The notes under the pieces: model-generated
The model's input: only the letters and a program-made list of their open reading frames with translations
The model's database searches: none
Told to the model about the DNA's origin: nothing
Position numbers and translations under genes: made by a program
Part shown: in pieces, positions 1 to 9,337 of the stretch
How the letters are laid out: each line of letters starts with the position of its first letter
How positions within the stretch are numbered: the stretch's first letter is position 1
Source of the DNA: an uncultured Lysobacteraceae bacterium
Lineage (GTDB): Bacteria; Pseudomonadota; Gammaproteobacteria; Xanthomonadales; Xanthomonadaceae
NCBI GenBank assembly: GCA_946480825.1
Contig: CAMLLG010000031.1
Span: 1 to 45,698 of the forward strand
Direction: 5' to 3'
DNA length: 45,698 bases

Positions 1-2166
1 GTTGGGGAATTGGACTCCAGATCGGGCCGCTACTCAAAAGCGGGGGGACGTCGCTACGAAGCGCAGGCCGATTTCCGCCGTGGCGAAAGCCCGCGCCTGA
101 ATACATTTCGACATGACCTGCCATCGCCGGAGATCGACGCGCCCCATCGCGTGCGCCCTGCGCACGTACAAGCAGGGCGTGCCCTCGGCGTGGCCGGCCT
201 CGCACTGGAAATCTACGACGGCGCGGACAGCGTGCGTACTGCGCACCGTTTGGCCGGCGAAGGCAACCGCACGGGCGCCGAGTCGGAGTTGATCCACTTC
301 GGCGCGCGCAGCGTCGGTGGCTGGGCGGGCGCCGGTATCGGCATGGCGACCGGCGCTGCCCTCGGCGTCGAGACCGGGCCGGGCCTATTGGTCACCGGGG
401 CCATCGGTGGTGTTGCCGGTGTCTTCGCGGGCGAGAAAATCGCCGCGTGGAACGACAATCGCCGCATTTACAACCAGGAACTCGCCGGCCAATCCTGGAG
501 CTACGACCCGGACAAGCCCAGCGAAGGCTGGCGACGAAGCGCACCGATCGACAGCACCAACGACAGCATCGACAACGCCAGGCGTGGTGATCTGCGCGCA
601 TCGCCTGCGACCGAGAACCAGCTCAACTATCAGGCGACCAGCCGGTCGGTCGAACTGGTCTTGGGCGGCCCGCCAGCGCAACGAAGCCCTTTTTCGTTGC
701 CGGCGGAAGCAGGCGACCCGCCGAGCAACCAGTCATCGGATTGGAAACGCAATTCCGAAAGCGGCAAGTGGGAGCGCAAGGTCTACGGCCCGTTCGTCGA
801 GCGCGGCGATACGCCGTATTCCACCGATATCGCCGATGACGCGCGCGCCGAGCGCCTCGACCGACAGGCGGCGCAGATCGTAGTGGAAAACGCTGCGAAC
901 AGCTCGGCCTCGATCGCGGCGCGTTATGAAGACACGTACATCCGCAACGGTTGGGCCGCGCATGGCGACATGCCTCAAGCCGTGCGCAACGCCCGCACGG
1001 ATGTGGATACGCTGGTCGCGTCGGACGAGAACCGCTACCAACGCCGTGCTGATGGTGAATGGGTCAGCACGGGGCTGACCTACAACAGCACCGCGTCTGG
1101 CAATCTACGCGAAGAACTGGACGCAACCCGCGAGGTGCTGCAGGCACGTTTGCCGCCTCCGCGCGAGATTCCGACCGTGCCGCCGATGGACGCCGATGCG
1201 CGCTTGCGCGATACGGTCGCGGGTGCGTATCGCAATGCGGGCGCCGATACGAGCGCCGAGCGGGTCGCCGCCGCGGCCGTCGCCGTGCGTGCGACCTGGG
1301 ATGCGAATGGCTTGGACCCGGCCACGACCGCATTGCAGGCGCGCCCACAGGCCGATGGCCGACACGAACTTGCCAGTCTGCGCCTGGAGGCGGACGGAAA
1401 GACCTATGCGATCGCAGCCGTAACCACGCCCGAGGAGATCGAGCGTGAGCGGACACGTGCGGAGATTGCGCCGCATGCGATCGAACGTCCATCGGAACAG
1501 GACCGCGACGCACGCGCGCAGGCGCAACGCGGAGCGAACCTGCAGAGCTTTGCGCAGGACGGGGGTACTCGGGCGGTGGCGGCCACCGTGCGCATGGCCA
1601 GCCCTGGTCGCCGCGATGATGGCGCTCAGGAACTGGACGCGCGGCACGACGACAAACGGCAGGCCCCACCGGCCAACGATCGCGTCGAATCGGTCGCGGT
1701 TTCGACGCCGACGCCAACTGCCCGACTTCCCGATCCACGCGATCCCGATCACCCCGATCATCGCCTCTACCAACAGATCGAGCGTGGCGTGGCCGGTATC
1801 GATGCGGAACGCGGACGCACCTTCGATGCGACCAGCGAACGACTGACGATGGGCGCTTTCCACGACGCCAAAGCCGCCGGTATCACCTCAGCCGACCATA
1901 TCGCGATCAACGAGACCGGCAAGCGCCAGCAGGATGGGTCGCAGATCGCGGCTGGAACACTGCTGTTCGTCGTGCGAGGGCAAAACCCTTCCGACCCGGC
2001 AGCACGCCGTTCGATGACCGATGTGGCCCAGGCGGTTGATCGTCCGGTCGAGCAGTCGTTGCAGAAGGTCGATACACTGGCGCAACAGCAGGCGCAGTCC
2101 TTGGCACAAGCGCAGAACAATCCGACACCGGATGATCCTGGGCCGAAGGGACCACGGATGGTCTGA
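1..2166 (+). CDS. Putative type IV secretion effector with C-terminal XVIPCD-like domain (5' end outside window)
   Basis: The frame is open to the window edge, so the true start lies upstream or near position 10 (a TTG); at least 718 residues are visible. Around residues 95-145 there is a Gly/Ala-rich hydrophobic stretch that resembles a glycine-zipper membrane segment. The middle is hydrophilic, Arg/Asp/Ala-rich and shows no enzyme motif I recognise. The last 140 residues match the XVIPCD pattern: a DPDHPDHRLYQQ entry, a second helix region, FVVRGQNP, then PVEQSL and a Gln-rich tail (QQQAQSLAQAQ). XVIPCDs bind VirD4 and mark antibacterial T4SS cargo in Xanthomonadaceae; the toxic activity here is unknown. 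No immunity gene is apparent downstream; the next gene is convergent. Confidence 0.72.
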   Translation, partial: VGELDSRSGRYSKAGGRRYEAQADFRRGESPRLNTFRHDLPSPEIDAPHRVRPAHVQAGRALGVAGLALEIYDGADSVRTAHRLAGEGNRTGAESELIHFGARSVGGWAGAGIGMATGAALGVETGPGLLVTGAIGGVAGVFAGEKIAAWNDNRRIYNQELAGQSWSYDPDKPSEGWRRSAPIDSTNDSIDNARRGDLRASPATENQLNYQATSRSVELVLGGPPAQRSPFSLPAEAGDPPSNQSSDWKRNSESGKWERKVYGPFVERGDTPYSTDIADDARAERLDRQAAQIVVENAANSSASIAARYEDTYIRNGWAAHGDMPQAVRNARTDVDTLVASDENRYQRRADGEWVSTGLTYNSTASGNLREELDATREVLQARLPPPREIPTVPPMDADARLRDTVAGAYRNAGADTSAERVAAAAVAVRATWDANGLDPATTALQARPQADGRHELASLRLEADGKTYAIAAVTTPEEIERERTRAEIAPHAIERPSEQDRDARAQAQRGANLQSFAQDGGTRAVAATVRMASPGRRDDGAQELDARHDDKRQAPPANDRVESVAVSTPTPTARLPDPRDPDHPDHRLYQQIERGVAGIDAERGRTFDATSERLTMGAFHDAKAAGITSADHIAINETGKRQQDGSQIAAGTLLFVVRGQNPSDPAARRSMTDVAQAVDRPVEQSLQKVDTLAQQQAQSLAQAQNNPTPDDPGPKGPRMV

Positions 2167-2257
2167 TTTTGACAGACCACCTCATCCGAACGATATGTCA
2201 CAGCTTGTGTTTGCCAAGAACCAAGGGGGTTATGGCGACGAACTTCACGGGCCCATC

Positions 2258-2292
2258 GAGAAGGCACGATCAACGACCCGCCCTTCTCTTTG
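2258..2292 (+). terminator. Weak hairpin after the XVIPCD gene
   Basis: GAGAAGG at 2258-2264 can pair with CCTTCTC at 2282-2288 across a 17-nt loop, followed by TTTG. The stem is short and the loop long, so this is only a possible terminator for the effector gene that ends at 2166. Confidence 0.25.
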
Positions 2293-2296
2293 TGAC

Positions 2297-2527
2297 TCAA
2301 GCGGCCTTTCTCGCGTCTGCCTCGGCAATCGGTGCTGCCATCGAACGAAGTTTGTTCACCATGTCGCGGCGAGGTTTGCGGTCAAGACGACCTTCTTCCA
2401 GCAAAGCCACCGTTTGCCGTAGTGCCATCACCTGAATCCGTGCATCACTGACAGGCGAATAGCGAGAACCGCAAAAGGTATTGTGGAAATGCTCTTGCGT
2501 CATCTGATCTATGTTCAGGCACTCCAT
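2297..2527 (-). CDS. Small hypothetical protein, low GC
   Basis: This 76-residue frame begins MECLNIDQMTQ and ends EADARKAA. It has a helical look, with a basic stretch LDRKPRRDMVNKLRS near the C-terminus, and no signal peptide or membrane segment. The start is uncertain: there is no clear Shine-Dalgarno before the ATG, and the frame stays open for some way upstream. By eye its base composition is clearly lower in G+C than the neighbours, which suggests recent acquisition. It lies just past the tRNA-Pro terminator and is convergent with the XVIPCD effector gene. I do not recognise the family. It could be a remnant of a longer gene. Confidence 0.45.
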   Translation of the reverse strand: MECLNIDQMTQEHFHNTFCGSRYSPVSDARIQVMALRQTVALLEEGRLDRKPRRDMVNKLRSMAAPIAEADARKAA

Positions 2528-2615
2528 CTGGAGCCAACCATCGAGCTTTGATCGAATCCGACCAATTGGAGTGGTTCGTGCGACGCGCGTGGACCTGAAG
2601 CCCACAGCCAAAACG

Positions 2616-2643
2616 CGAAAACCCCGCTTGTGCGGGGTTTTCG
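2616..2643 (-). terminator. Terminator of tRNA-Pro
   Basis: A perfect 12-bp stem, CGAAAACCCCGC at 2616-2627 against GCGGGGTTTTCG at 2632-2643 with a 4-nt loop, sits about 33 nt past the tRNA 3' end. It is A/T-ended on both strands, so it could also act on plus-strand transcripts. Confidence 0.8.
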
Positions 2644-2675
2644 GGATACGGCAGAGAGGGTTTGCCGTGATGTGT

Positions 2676-2752
2676 TGGTCGGGGTAGCCGGATTTGAACC
2701 GACGACCACTTGTCCCCCAGACAAGTGCGCTACCAGGCTGCGCTATACCCCG
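2676..2752 (-). tRNA. tRNA-Pro (anticodon GGG)
   Basis: Read on the minus strand this is a complete 77-nt cloverleaf. The acceptor stem CGGGGTA pairs with TACCCCG, the anticodon stem CTTGT/ACAAG encloses loop CTGGGGG (anticodon GGG), and the T-loop is GGTTCAAATCC. The discriminator is A and the 3' CCA is encoded. It ends the thrS...ihfA-merR cluster. Confidence 0.97.
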
Positions 2753-2764
2753 GATAGGTCGAGC

Positions 2765-2770
2765 ATTGTA
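2765..2770 (-). promoter_or_regulatory. -10 box for tRNA-Pro
   Basis: TACAAT on the minus strand lies 12 nt upstream of the mature tRNA 5' end, a typical position for a tRNA promoter. No convincing -35 box is seen 16-18 nt upstream in this very GC-rich stretch. Confidence 0.5.
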
Positions 2771-2826
2771 CCCGCTCGCGGGCGGCTGCGGCCAGCGCCG
2801 CGGCCGTCTGCTGAAATGCCGCGGGC

Positions 2827-3183
2827 TCAGCGTTTCAGCAACTGCAGGACTTCTTCCAGTTCCATACGCACCTGGCGGATGATCTGGGAGCTCATCGCCG
2901 ATTCCTGCTTGGCGCCTTCGCCGTCGAGGCGCAGGCGCGCGCCGCCGATGGTGTAGCCCTGTTCGTACAGCAGGCTGCGGATCTGGCGCACCATCAGCAC
3001 ATCGTGGCGCTGGTAGTAGCGGCGGTTGCCGCGGCGCTTCACCGGCTTGAGGCTGGGAAATTCCGTCTCCCAGTAACGCAGCACGTGCGGCTTCACGTCG
3101 CACAGTTCGCTGACTTCGCCGATGGTGAAATAACGCTTGGCCGGGATGGGGGGGAGTTCTCGGTTGCTGCCGGGATCAAGCAT
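2827..3183 (-). CDS. MerR family transcriptional regulator
   Basis: This is a 118-residue protein with a MerR-type winged helix-turn-helix at residues 18-85 ([25 protein letters not shown], then a basic wing with [12 protein letters not shown]). A short C-terminal helix ends [16 protein letters not shown] (actual: [12 protein letters not shown]). There are no metal-binding cysteines or a large effector domain, so it belongs to the short group usually found next to ihfA in gammaproteobacteria. Its ATG overlaps the ihfA stop by 8 nt, indicating co-translation. Its target genes cannot be told from the sequence. Confidence 0.9.
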   Translation of the reverse strand: MLDPGSNRELPPIPAKRYFTIGEVSELCDVKPHVLRYWETEFPSLKPVKRRGNRRYYQRHDVLMVRQIRSLLYEQGYTIGGARLRLDGEGAKQESAMSSQIIRQVRMELEEVLQLLKR

Positions 3184-3478
3184 CGCTGCCTCCGGCGTAC
3201 GCCTCGACGCGTTCCTTCAGCTTCTGGCCGGGACGGAAGGTCACCACCGTCCGGGCCGAAATCGGGATTTCCTCGCCGGTTTTGGGGTTGCGGCCCGGGC
3301 GCTGGTTCTTGCGACGCAGGTCGAAATTGCCGAAGCCGGACAGCTTGACCTGGCGCCCCTGTTCGAGCGCTTCGCGGAGCACGTCGAAAAACGCGTCCAC
3401 GAACTCTTTCGCCTCGCGCTTGTTCAATCCGACCTCGTCGAACAATCGCTCGGCCATTTCAGCCTTGGTCAATGCCAT
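3176..3478 (-). CDS. ihfA: Integration host factor subunit alpha
   Basis: This 100-residue protein is the DNA-bending alpha subunit of the IHF heterodimer, which acts in recombination, replication and transcription architecture. It starts [10 protein letters not shown] and contains the HU/IHF signature [21 protein letters not shown], with the Pro-bearing beta arm around residues 60-75. The ATG at 3478 matches the conserved N-terminus; an upstream in-frame start would add 21 non-conserved residues. It follows pheT and is translationally coupled to the merR gene, the usual order in this group. Confidence 0.97.
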   Translation of the reverse strand: MALTKAEMAERLFDEVGLNKREAKEFVDAFFDVLREALEQGRQVKLSGFGNFDLRRKNQRPGRNPKTGEEIPISARTVVTFRPGQKLKERVEAYAGGSDA

Positions 3479-3556
3479 CCGTTTCCCCCAAAACGTGCCC
3501 AATTCATCGCGCCACCCATGCGTGGCCCTGTCGGCGAACACCGACCGGGCCCGGGT

Positions 3557-5947
3557 TCACGAGCGGATTTCCGCACCGTGTTCCCCCCGCAGGGCGGCGA
3601 TGACTTCAGCCACCGCCGAATCCACCTCGCGGTCGGTCAGAGTGCGTGATTCTTCTTGCAGAATCAAGCCCATAGCGAGGCTCTTGCATCCGGTTTCGAC
3701 CCCCTTGCCGACATACCGGTCGAACAGTCGGAGATCCCGCAGCGACGGGCCTGCGGCCCGCCTGACGCTGGCTTCGAGGGCGGCCCAGGACACGGTTTCC
3801 GGAACGACGAACGCGAGATCCCGACGGACGGACGGATAGCGGCTGAGGCCGGCGCCACGAGGCAAGGCGCGGCGCTGCAGCGGGGCGAGATCCAGCTCGC
3901 ATGCCAGGACTCGATGGTCGATGGCCAACGCTTTCTGCAGGCGGGGGTGCAGTTCGCCGATCCAGCCGATTCTCACGTCGTCGCGATACACATCCGCCGA
4001 ACGCCCCGGATGGGCCCAGGCCGGCTGCGAGGGCCGATATTCGAGGGCCGCGCCGGCGGCAGCGGCGAGACTGTCGAGGTCGCCCTTGAGATCGTGATAA
4101 TCGACCGGCCGGGCCTGCGCACCCCACTGCTCGGCCGCGGCTTCGCCGCAGGCCACCAGGGCGAGCCGACGGGTTTCCAGCGGCGCGCCGCCGACATCTC
4201 CGGCGACGAAGGTCTTGCCGATCTCGAACAACCGCACCCGCGACTGCTGGCGCGCGGCATTGCGGCCCAGTGCGGCCACCAGCCCTGGCAGCAGCATCGT
4301 GCGCATCACGCCGAGTTCGGCGCTGAGCGGATTGGCCAGCGCAACGCCGCCGTCGACGGCCTGCCACGTGCTCAGCAGCGCGCCATCGACGAAGGCGTAG
4401 TTGATAGCTTCCAGATAATCGCGCGCGACCAGTTGGCGACGGACGGTCGCTTCGTCGAGCACGGTCTCGCTCGACGTCGCGATCCGGGTGGCGCCGCCGG
4501 GGAGCGTGGTCGGAATGGCGTCGTAGCCGTGGATGCGCGCGATCTCTTCGATCAGGTCTTCCTCGATCGCGATATCGAAACGGCGGGTCGGCGCGGTCAC
4601 GCGCCAGCCCTCGGCGGTCGCTTCCACGCCCAGACCGAGCGCACCGAGGATGCGTTCGACTTCGGCATCGGCCACGCGCACACCGAGCACGCGCGCCAGA
4701 CGCTCGCGACGCAGACCGATGATCTTCGGCTGCGGCAGATCGGCCTCGCGCACGGCCTCGATCACCGGGCCCGGCACGCCGCCGGCGACATCGAGGATCA
4801 GCTTCGTCGCGTATTCGACCGCGATCCGCGGCAGTTCCGGATCGACGCCGCGTTCGAAACGATGGCCAGCGTCGGTGTGCATGCCGAGCTTGCGGCTGCG
4901 GCCGATGATCGCGGAAGGAATCCAGTGCGCGGCTTCGAGGAAAACGCTGCGGGTGGCATCGGTCACACGGGTGTCGTGACCGCCCATGATGCCGCCCAGC
5001 GCGACCGCGCGCCCGGCGCGGCCGCCGGTGCTGTCGGAGACCACCAGGAAATCGTCGTCGAGGGCGACGGTGCGGCCGTCGAGCAGTTTCGTTTTCTCGC
5101 CCGCGCGCGCCGGACGGACCACGACCGGCGACTGCAGCGTGTCCTTGTCGAATGCGTGCATCGGCTGACCGAGTTCCAGCATCACGTACTGGGTCACGTC
5201 GACCAGGAAACTGATCGGACGCACGCCGCTGCGGCGCAGGCGTTCGGCCATCCACAGCGGCGTCGGTGCGTTGGCATCCACATCGTCGATCACGCGGCCG
5301 ACGAAACGCGGCACCTTCTCGGCCGCGTCGAGTTCGACCGCCAGCGTGGCGTCGCTTTGCGGCGGCACCGGCGTCGCATCCAGCGGTTCGACCCGGCTGC
5401 CGAGCGCGGCGGCCACGTCGAAGGCGATGCCGCGCACGCCGAAGCAATCGGCGCGGTTCGGCGTGAGTTTCAGTTCGATAGCGGCATCGGGCAGACCGAG
5501 GTAGTCGGCCAGTGGTTGACCGATCGGCGCATCGTTCGGCAATTCCAGCAAACCGGACGCATCGGCATCGATGCCGAGTTCCCTTGCCGAGCAGAGCATG
5601 CCGTTCGATTCGACGCCGCGCAGTTTGGCCGCCTTGATCGTGAGTTCGCCGACCTGCGTGCCGATCATCGCGAGCGGTGCGATCAGACCCGGGCGCGCGT
5701 TGGGCGCGCCGCAGACGATCTGCAGCAGACCACCGGTACCGGCATCGACCTGGCAGACCTGCAGGCGATCGGCTTCCGGATGCTTCGCACATTCGACGAT
5801 GCGCGCGACGACAACGCCGTCGAGCGCCGCGCCGAGCACCGTCAATTCCTCGACTTCCAGACCGATCGCCGTCAGCGTCGCCGCGAGTTGCTCGCGCGAG
5901 GCATCGGTCTTCACGTGTTGACGCAGCCAGTTTTCGGAGAATTTCAT
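3557..5947 (-). CDS. pheT: Phenylalanyl-tRNA synthetase beta subunit
   Basis: At 796 residues this is full length for bacterial PheT. The protein pairs with PheS as an alpha2-beta2 enzyme charging tRNA-Phe and carries the editing site. In order it shows the N-terminal tRNA-binding OB fold (about 40-150, with VCGAPNARPG), the B3/B4 editing domain (about 210-390), the B5 domain (about 400-475, with a glycine-rich IHGYDAIPTTLPGG end), a core catalytic-like domain, and the C-terminal anticodon-binding FDX-ACB domain (SRYPSVRRDLAFVV onward). It follows pheS after 108 nt that contain a large inverted repeat. Confidence 0.97.
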   Translation of the reverse strand: MKFSENWLRQHVKTDASREQLAATLTAIGLEVEELTVLGAALDGVVVARIVECAKHPEADRLQVCQVDAGTGGLLQIVCGAPNARPGLIAPLAMIGTQVGELTIKAAKLRGVESNGMLCSARELGIDADASGLLELPNDAPIGQPLADYLGLPDAAIELKLTPNRADCFGVRGIAFDVAAALGSRVEPLDATPVPPQSDATLAVELDAAEKVPRFVGRVIDDVDANAPTPLWMAERLRRSGVRPISFLVDVTQYVMLELGQPMHAFDKDTLQSPVVVRPARAGEKTKLLDGRTVALDDDFLVVSDSTGGRAGRAVALGGIMGGHDTRVTDATRSVFLEAAHWIPSAIIGRSRKLGMHTDAGHRFERGVDPELPRIAVEYATKLILDVAGGVPGPVIEAVREADLPQPKIIGLRRERLARVLGVRVADAEVERILGALGLGVEATAEGWRVTAPTRRFDIAIEEDLIEEIARIHGYDAIPTTLPGGATRIATSSETVLDEATVRRQLVARDYLEAINYAFVDGALLSTWQAVDGGVALANPLSAELGVMRTMLLPGLVAALGRNAARQQSRVRLFEIGKTFVAGDVGGAPLETRRLALVACGEAAAEQWGAQARPVDYHDLKGDLDSLAAAAGAALEYRPSQPAWAHPGRSADVYRDDVRIGWIGELHPRLQKALAIDHRVLACELDLAPLQRRALPRGAGLSRYPSVRRDLAFVVPETVSWAALEASVRRAAGPSLRDLRLFDRYVGKGVETGCKSLAMGLILQEESRTLTDREVDSAVAEVIAALRGEHGAEIRS

Positions 5948-5967
5948 GCTGTGACCCTATTTTTCGC

Positions 5968-7237
<1,270 letters not shown>

Positions 7238-7255
7238 TTACGGTGGAGACGCGGC

Positions 7256-7615
7256 TTACGCCGCGAGTGCGCCCTTCGCCTTTTCAGCCAGGGCCGCAAA
7301 ACCGGCCGCGTCGTGCACGGCGATGTCCGCCAGCACCTTGCGGTCCAGGGTGATGCCGGCCTTCAGCAGGCCGTTCATGAAGCGGCTGTAGCTCAGGCCG
7401 TTGATGCGGGCCGCCGCATTGATGCGGGTGATCCACAGCGAACGGAAGTTGCGCTTCTTCTGCTTGCGGCCGATGTAGGCGTACTGCTGCGCCTTGATGA
7501 CCGCCTGCTTGGCGACGCGGAAGACCTTGCGGCGGGCGTTGTAGTAGCCCTTGGCCTGCTTCAGGATTTTCTTGTGGCGGCGACGCGCCGTAACACCACG
7601 TTTAACTCGTGCCAT
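7256..7615 (-). CDS. rplT: 50S ribosomal protein L20
   Basis: This 119-residue, highly basic protein starts [16 protein letters not shown] and keeps the signature [17 protein letters not shown]. It is an early 23S rRNA-binding assembly protein. In E. coli L20 also represses rpmI-rplT translation. It follows rpmI by 12 nt and is followed by a clear intrinsic terminator. Confidence 0.98.
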   Translation of the reverse strand: MARVKRGVTARRRHKKILKQAKGYYNARRKVFRVAKQAVIKAQQYAYIGRKQKKRNFRSLWITRINAAARINGLSYSRFMNGLLKAGITLDRKVLADIAVHDAAGFAALAEKAKGALAA

Positions 7616-7627
7616 TGTTCAGTCTCC

Positions 7628-7825
7628 TCACAAATACGGAAGCATGCGGTCCAGACGGCCCGCGTCCTCGGCACGAACATGGTTCGTCTGCCGCAGGTTG
7701 CGCTTCCGCTTGGTCGCTTTCTTGGTGAGGATGTGGCTCTTGTTGGCGTGGCCGCATTTGTACTTGCCGGAAGCGGTCTTCCGGAAGCGCTTGGCCGCCG
7801 CCCGATTGGTCTTGATCTTGGGCAT
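7628..7825 (-). CDS. rpmI: 50S ribosomal protein L35
   Basis: This 65-residue basic protein starts [15 protein letters not shown] and has the L35 pattern [17 protein letters not shown]. It is the first gene of the rpmI-rplT pair. In the usual bacterial order it directly follows infC; here about 4.6 kb of effector-type genes intervene, and a separate promoter is seen about 170 nt upstream. Confidence 0.98.
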   Translation of the reverse strand: MPKIKTNRAAAKRFRKTASGKYKCGHANKSHILTKKATKRKRNLRQTNHVRAEDAGRLDRMLPYL

Positions 7826-7968
7826 GGATGGTCCTTGGGGTCGTTACGAGTACTGGCGTGGGCGGTGGCCGAGGCCACGCTTTCCGTCCTGCCCTGCCGG
7901 TTGTAGGCCCTCGATCCGAACAAGCGATCCGGATGCAGAAGGCGGGTCCTGTGTGAAACGTGCAGCAA

Positions 7969-7982
7969 CCCGGCGAACCGGG
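7969..7982 (-). promoter_or_regulatory. UUCG hairpin in the rpmI leader
   Basis: The leader RNA upstream of rpmI contains CCCGG-UUCG-CCGGG, a 5-bp stem with a stable UUCG tetraloop, starting just after the predicted transcription start. Its role is unknown. It could belong to an L20-responsive leader, but no other part of such a site was identified. Confidence 0.4.
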
Positions 7983-7988
7983 CCGGGC

Positions 7989-8018
7989 ATTATGCCTGCG
8001 CCGGGTTTCTCCTGCAAA
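7989..8018 (-). promoter_or_regulatory. Candidate promoter of rpmI-rplT
   Basis: On the minus strand TTTGCA (8018-8013), an 18-nt spacer and CATAAT (7994-7989) form a reasonable sigma70-type promoter in the 243-nt gap between the effector stop (8069) and rpmI. It would give rpmI-rplT transcription independent of infC. Confidence 0.55.
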
Positions 8019-8068
8019 TCAACGGGTTCGACCCGGACCGGCAGTCGTCGACGATGAGGCCCGGAGGA

Positions 8069-9307
8069 TCAGGCCATCGCGCGCGGCGTCGCGGTCTGTT
8101 CCCGGAACGGCTCCGGGGAAGTTGTCGACTGGAGCTCGGAAGCCCGCTGCGCATGCAGCGCGAGCCCTTGGCGGCTGCTTTCGATCAGCGGCGTGTCGGC
8201 GGCCACGGCGGTCTCGACGTGGGCGAAACGCTGGGTCTCCGGCGTGGCCCCCTGGATCGCGAAGGCGCGGCCGTTGTCGGCCAGCGCGACCCGATCGGGG
8301 ACGATGCCGGCCCGCTCCGACGCCAGCGCCAGCGCGCCGGAAAGATTCTGGGTCTGCGCATCGAAGGGTTTGCCCGCCTCGCGTTCGACCGCCTGTACCT
8401 GCTGCAGCGAGCGCTCGTATTGCGCATTGAGCGGATGGTCCTTGTCGGACATCAGCGTCTTCGCGCCGGCGGTGCGCTGGCCGCCGGCTTTCTCCATCGC
8501 GTCGATGACGGCGTCGATGTAGTGCATGTCGACCGCATGTCGGGTCGACTTCACCGGATTCAGTTTCTGCCAGAAGCTGAGGGGATCGGGATCGGGCAGT
8601 TCGATCTTGTGGCCGATGGCGTCGGGCATCAGGCTGCGCATGATCGGCGTGCGCTCCTGCAGATCGGTCAGGATTTCGTTCTTCACGGCGTAGCGCCGGA
8701 TCAGGCCGTTCTCGGCTTCGCGGACGGCGGCGTCGGGATCGAGGCCAATGCGCGACATGGTCTTGTCGTGGACGCCGGCAGCGTTGAAGGTGACGGCCGG
8801 CGTGTCGGTCGCCACCGCCGCGGCCCCGGCCAGACCGCCGCCCAGCGAATGGCCGGTGATGACCATGTCATCGCCGAACGCGACCTTGGCCTGGCGCGCC
8901 AACGCCATCGCCTGGTTGTACTGCGCGGTTTCGAAGCCCAGTCCCTGGCCGAAGTTGGTCAGCCAGTCCTTGCCCTCGTCGGTGCCGCTGTAGGCCAGCA
9001 CGACCCGGCCGTCCGCATCGCCGTACAGGCGCGCCTTGAAGCCGCTCTTCGCGTCGTCGAGGCTGGCCGGATCGATGCCGACCCTGCGCAGCTGTTCATC
9101 GCTCAGCCGAGCGAAACCGTCGACGGACTGTCCTGTCGGGCGGCCGTAGGTCTCGTCGTAGAGATCGTCCATGATCCGCGCCATGGTCAGATCGACCGGC
9201 TTGCCCGACACGCCGCGTACTTCGTCGGCAAACGACGAGCGAGCGGTGCCGCTGCCGATGTCTCCGGTGGGGTTTTGCGCGCGGGCCGCGGCGGAATCCT
9301 GGGTCAT
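8069..9307 (-). CDS. Lipase-type T4SS effector with XVIPCD-like C-terminus (copy 1)
   Basis: The protein has 412 residues. About residues 25-270 form an alpha/beta-hydrolase of class 3 lipase type: AYSGTDEGKDW near 105, then TGHSLGGGLA with the nucleophile Ser about 154 in GxSxG. A conserved HAVDMHYIDAV near 258-268 offers a catalytic His, and ELPDPDPLSFWQ a possible Asp. From about 285 to the end it matches XVIPCD (DKDHPLNAQYERSLQQV, GIVPDRVALADNGRAFAIQG, PLIESSRQGLALHAQ). It has no signal peptide, as expected for T4SS cargo. It is a close paralogue of the gene just upstream, with a 30-nt gap. I infer a phospholipase or lipase delivered to competing bacteria. Confidence 0.85.
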   Translation of the reverse strand: MTQDSAAARAQNPTGDIGSGTARSSFADEVRGVSGKPVDLTMARIMDDLYDETYGRPTGQSVDGFARLSDEQLRRVGIDPASLDDAKSGFKARLYGDADGRVVLAYSGTDEGKDWLTNFGQGLGFETAQYNQAMALARQAKVAFGDDMVITGHSLGGGLAGAAAVATDTPAVTFNAAGVHDKTMSRIGLDPDAAVREAENGLIRRYAVKNEILTDLQERTPIMRSLMPDAIGHKIELPDPDPLSFWQKLNPVKSTRHAVDMHYIDAVIDAMEKAGGQRTAGAKTLMSDKDHPLNAQYERSLQQVQAVEREAGKPFDAQTQNLSGALALASERAGIVPDRVALADNGRAFAIQGATPETQRFAHVETAVAADTPLIESSRQGLALHAQRASELQSTTSPEPFREQTATPRAMA

Positions 9308-9337
9308 GGCATGTGCCTGCGAGGGCGTCGCGCCGTT

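Noticed and set aside
1..2675. Attachment-site copy of the tRNA-Pro 3' end within the window
   Set aside because: I looked for a repeat of the T-arm and acceptor sequence left of the tRNA and found none; any second site would lie outside.
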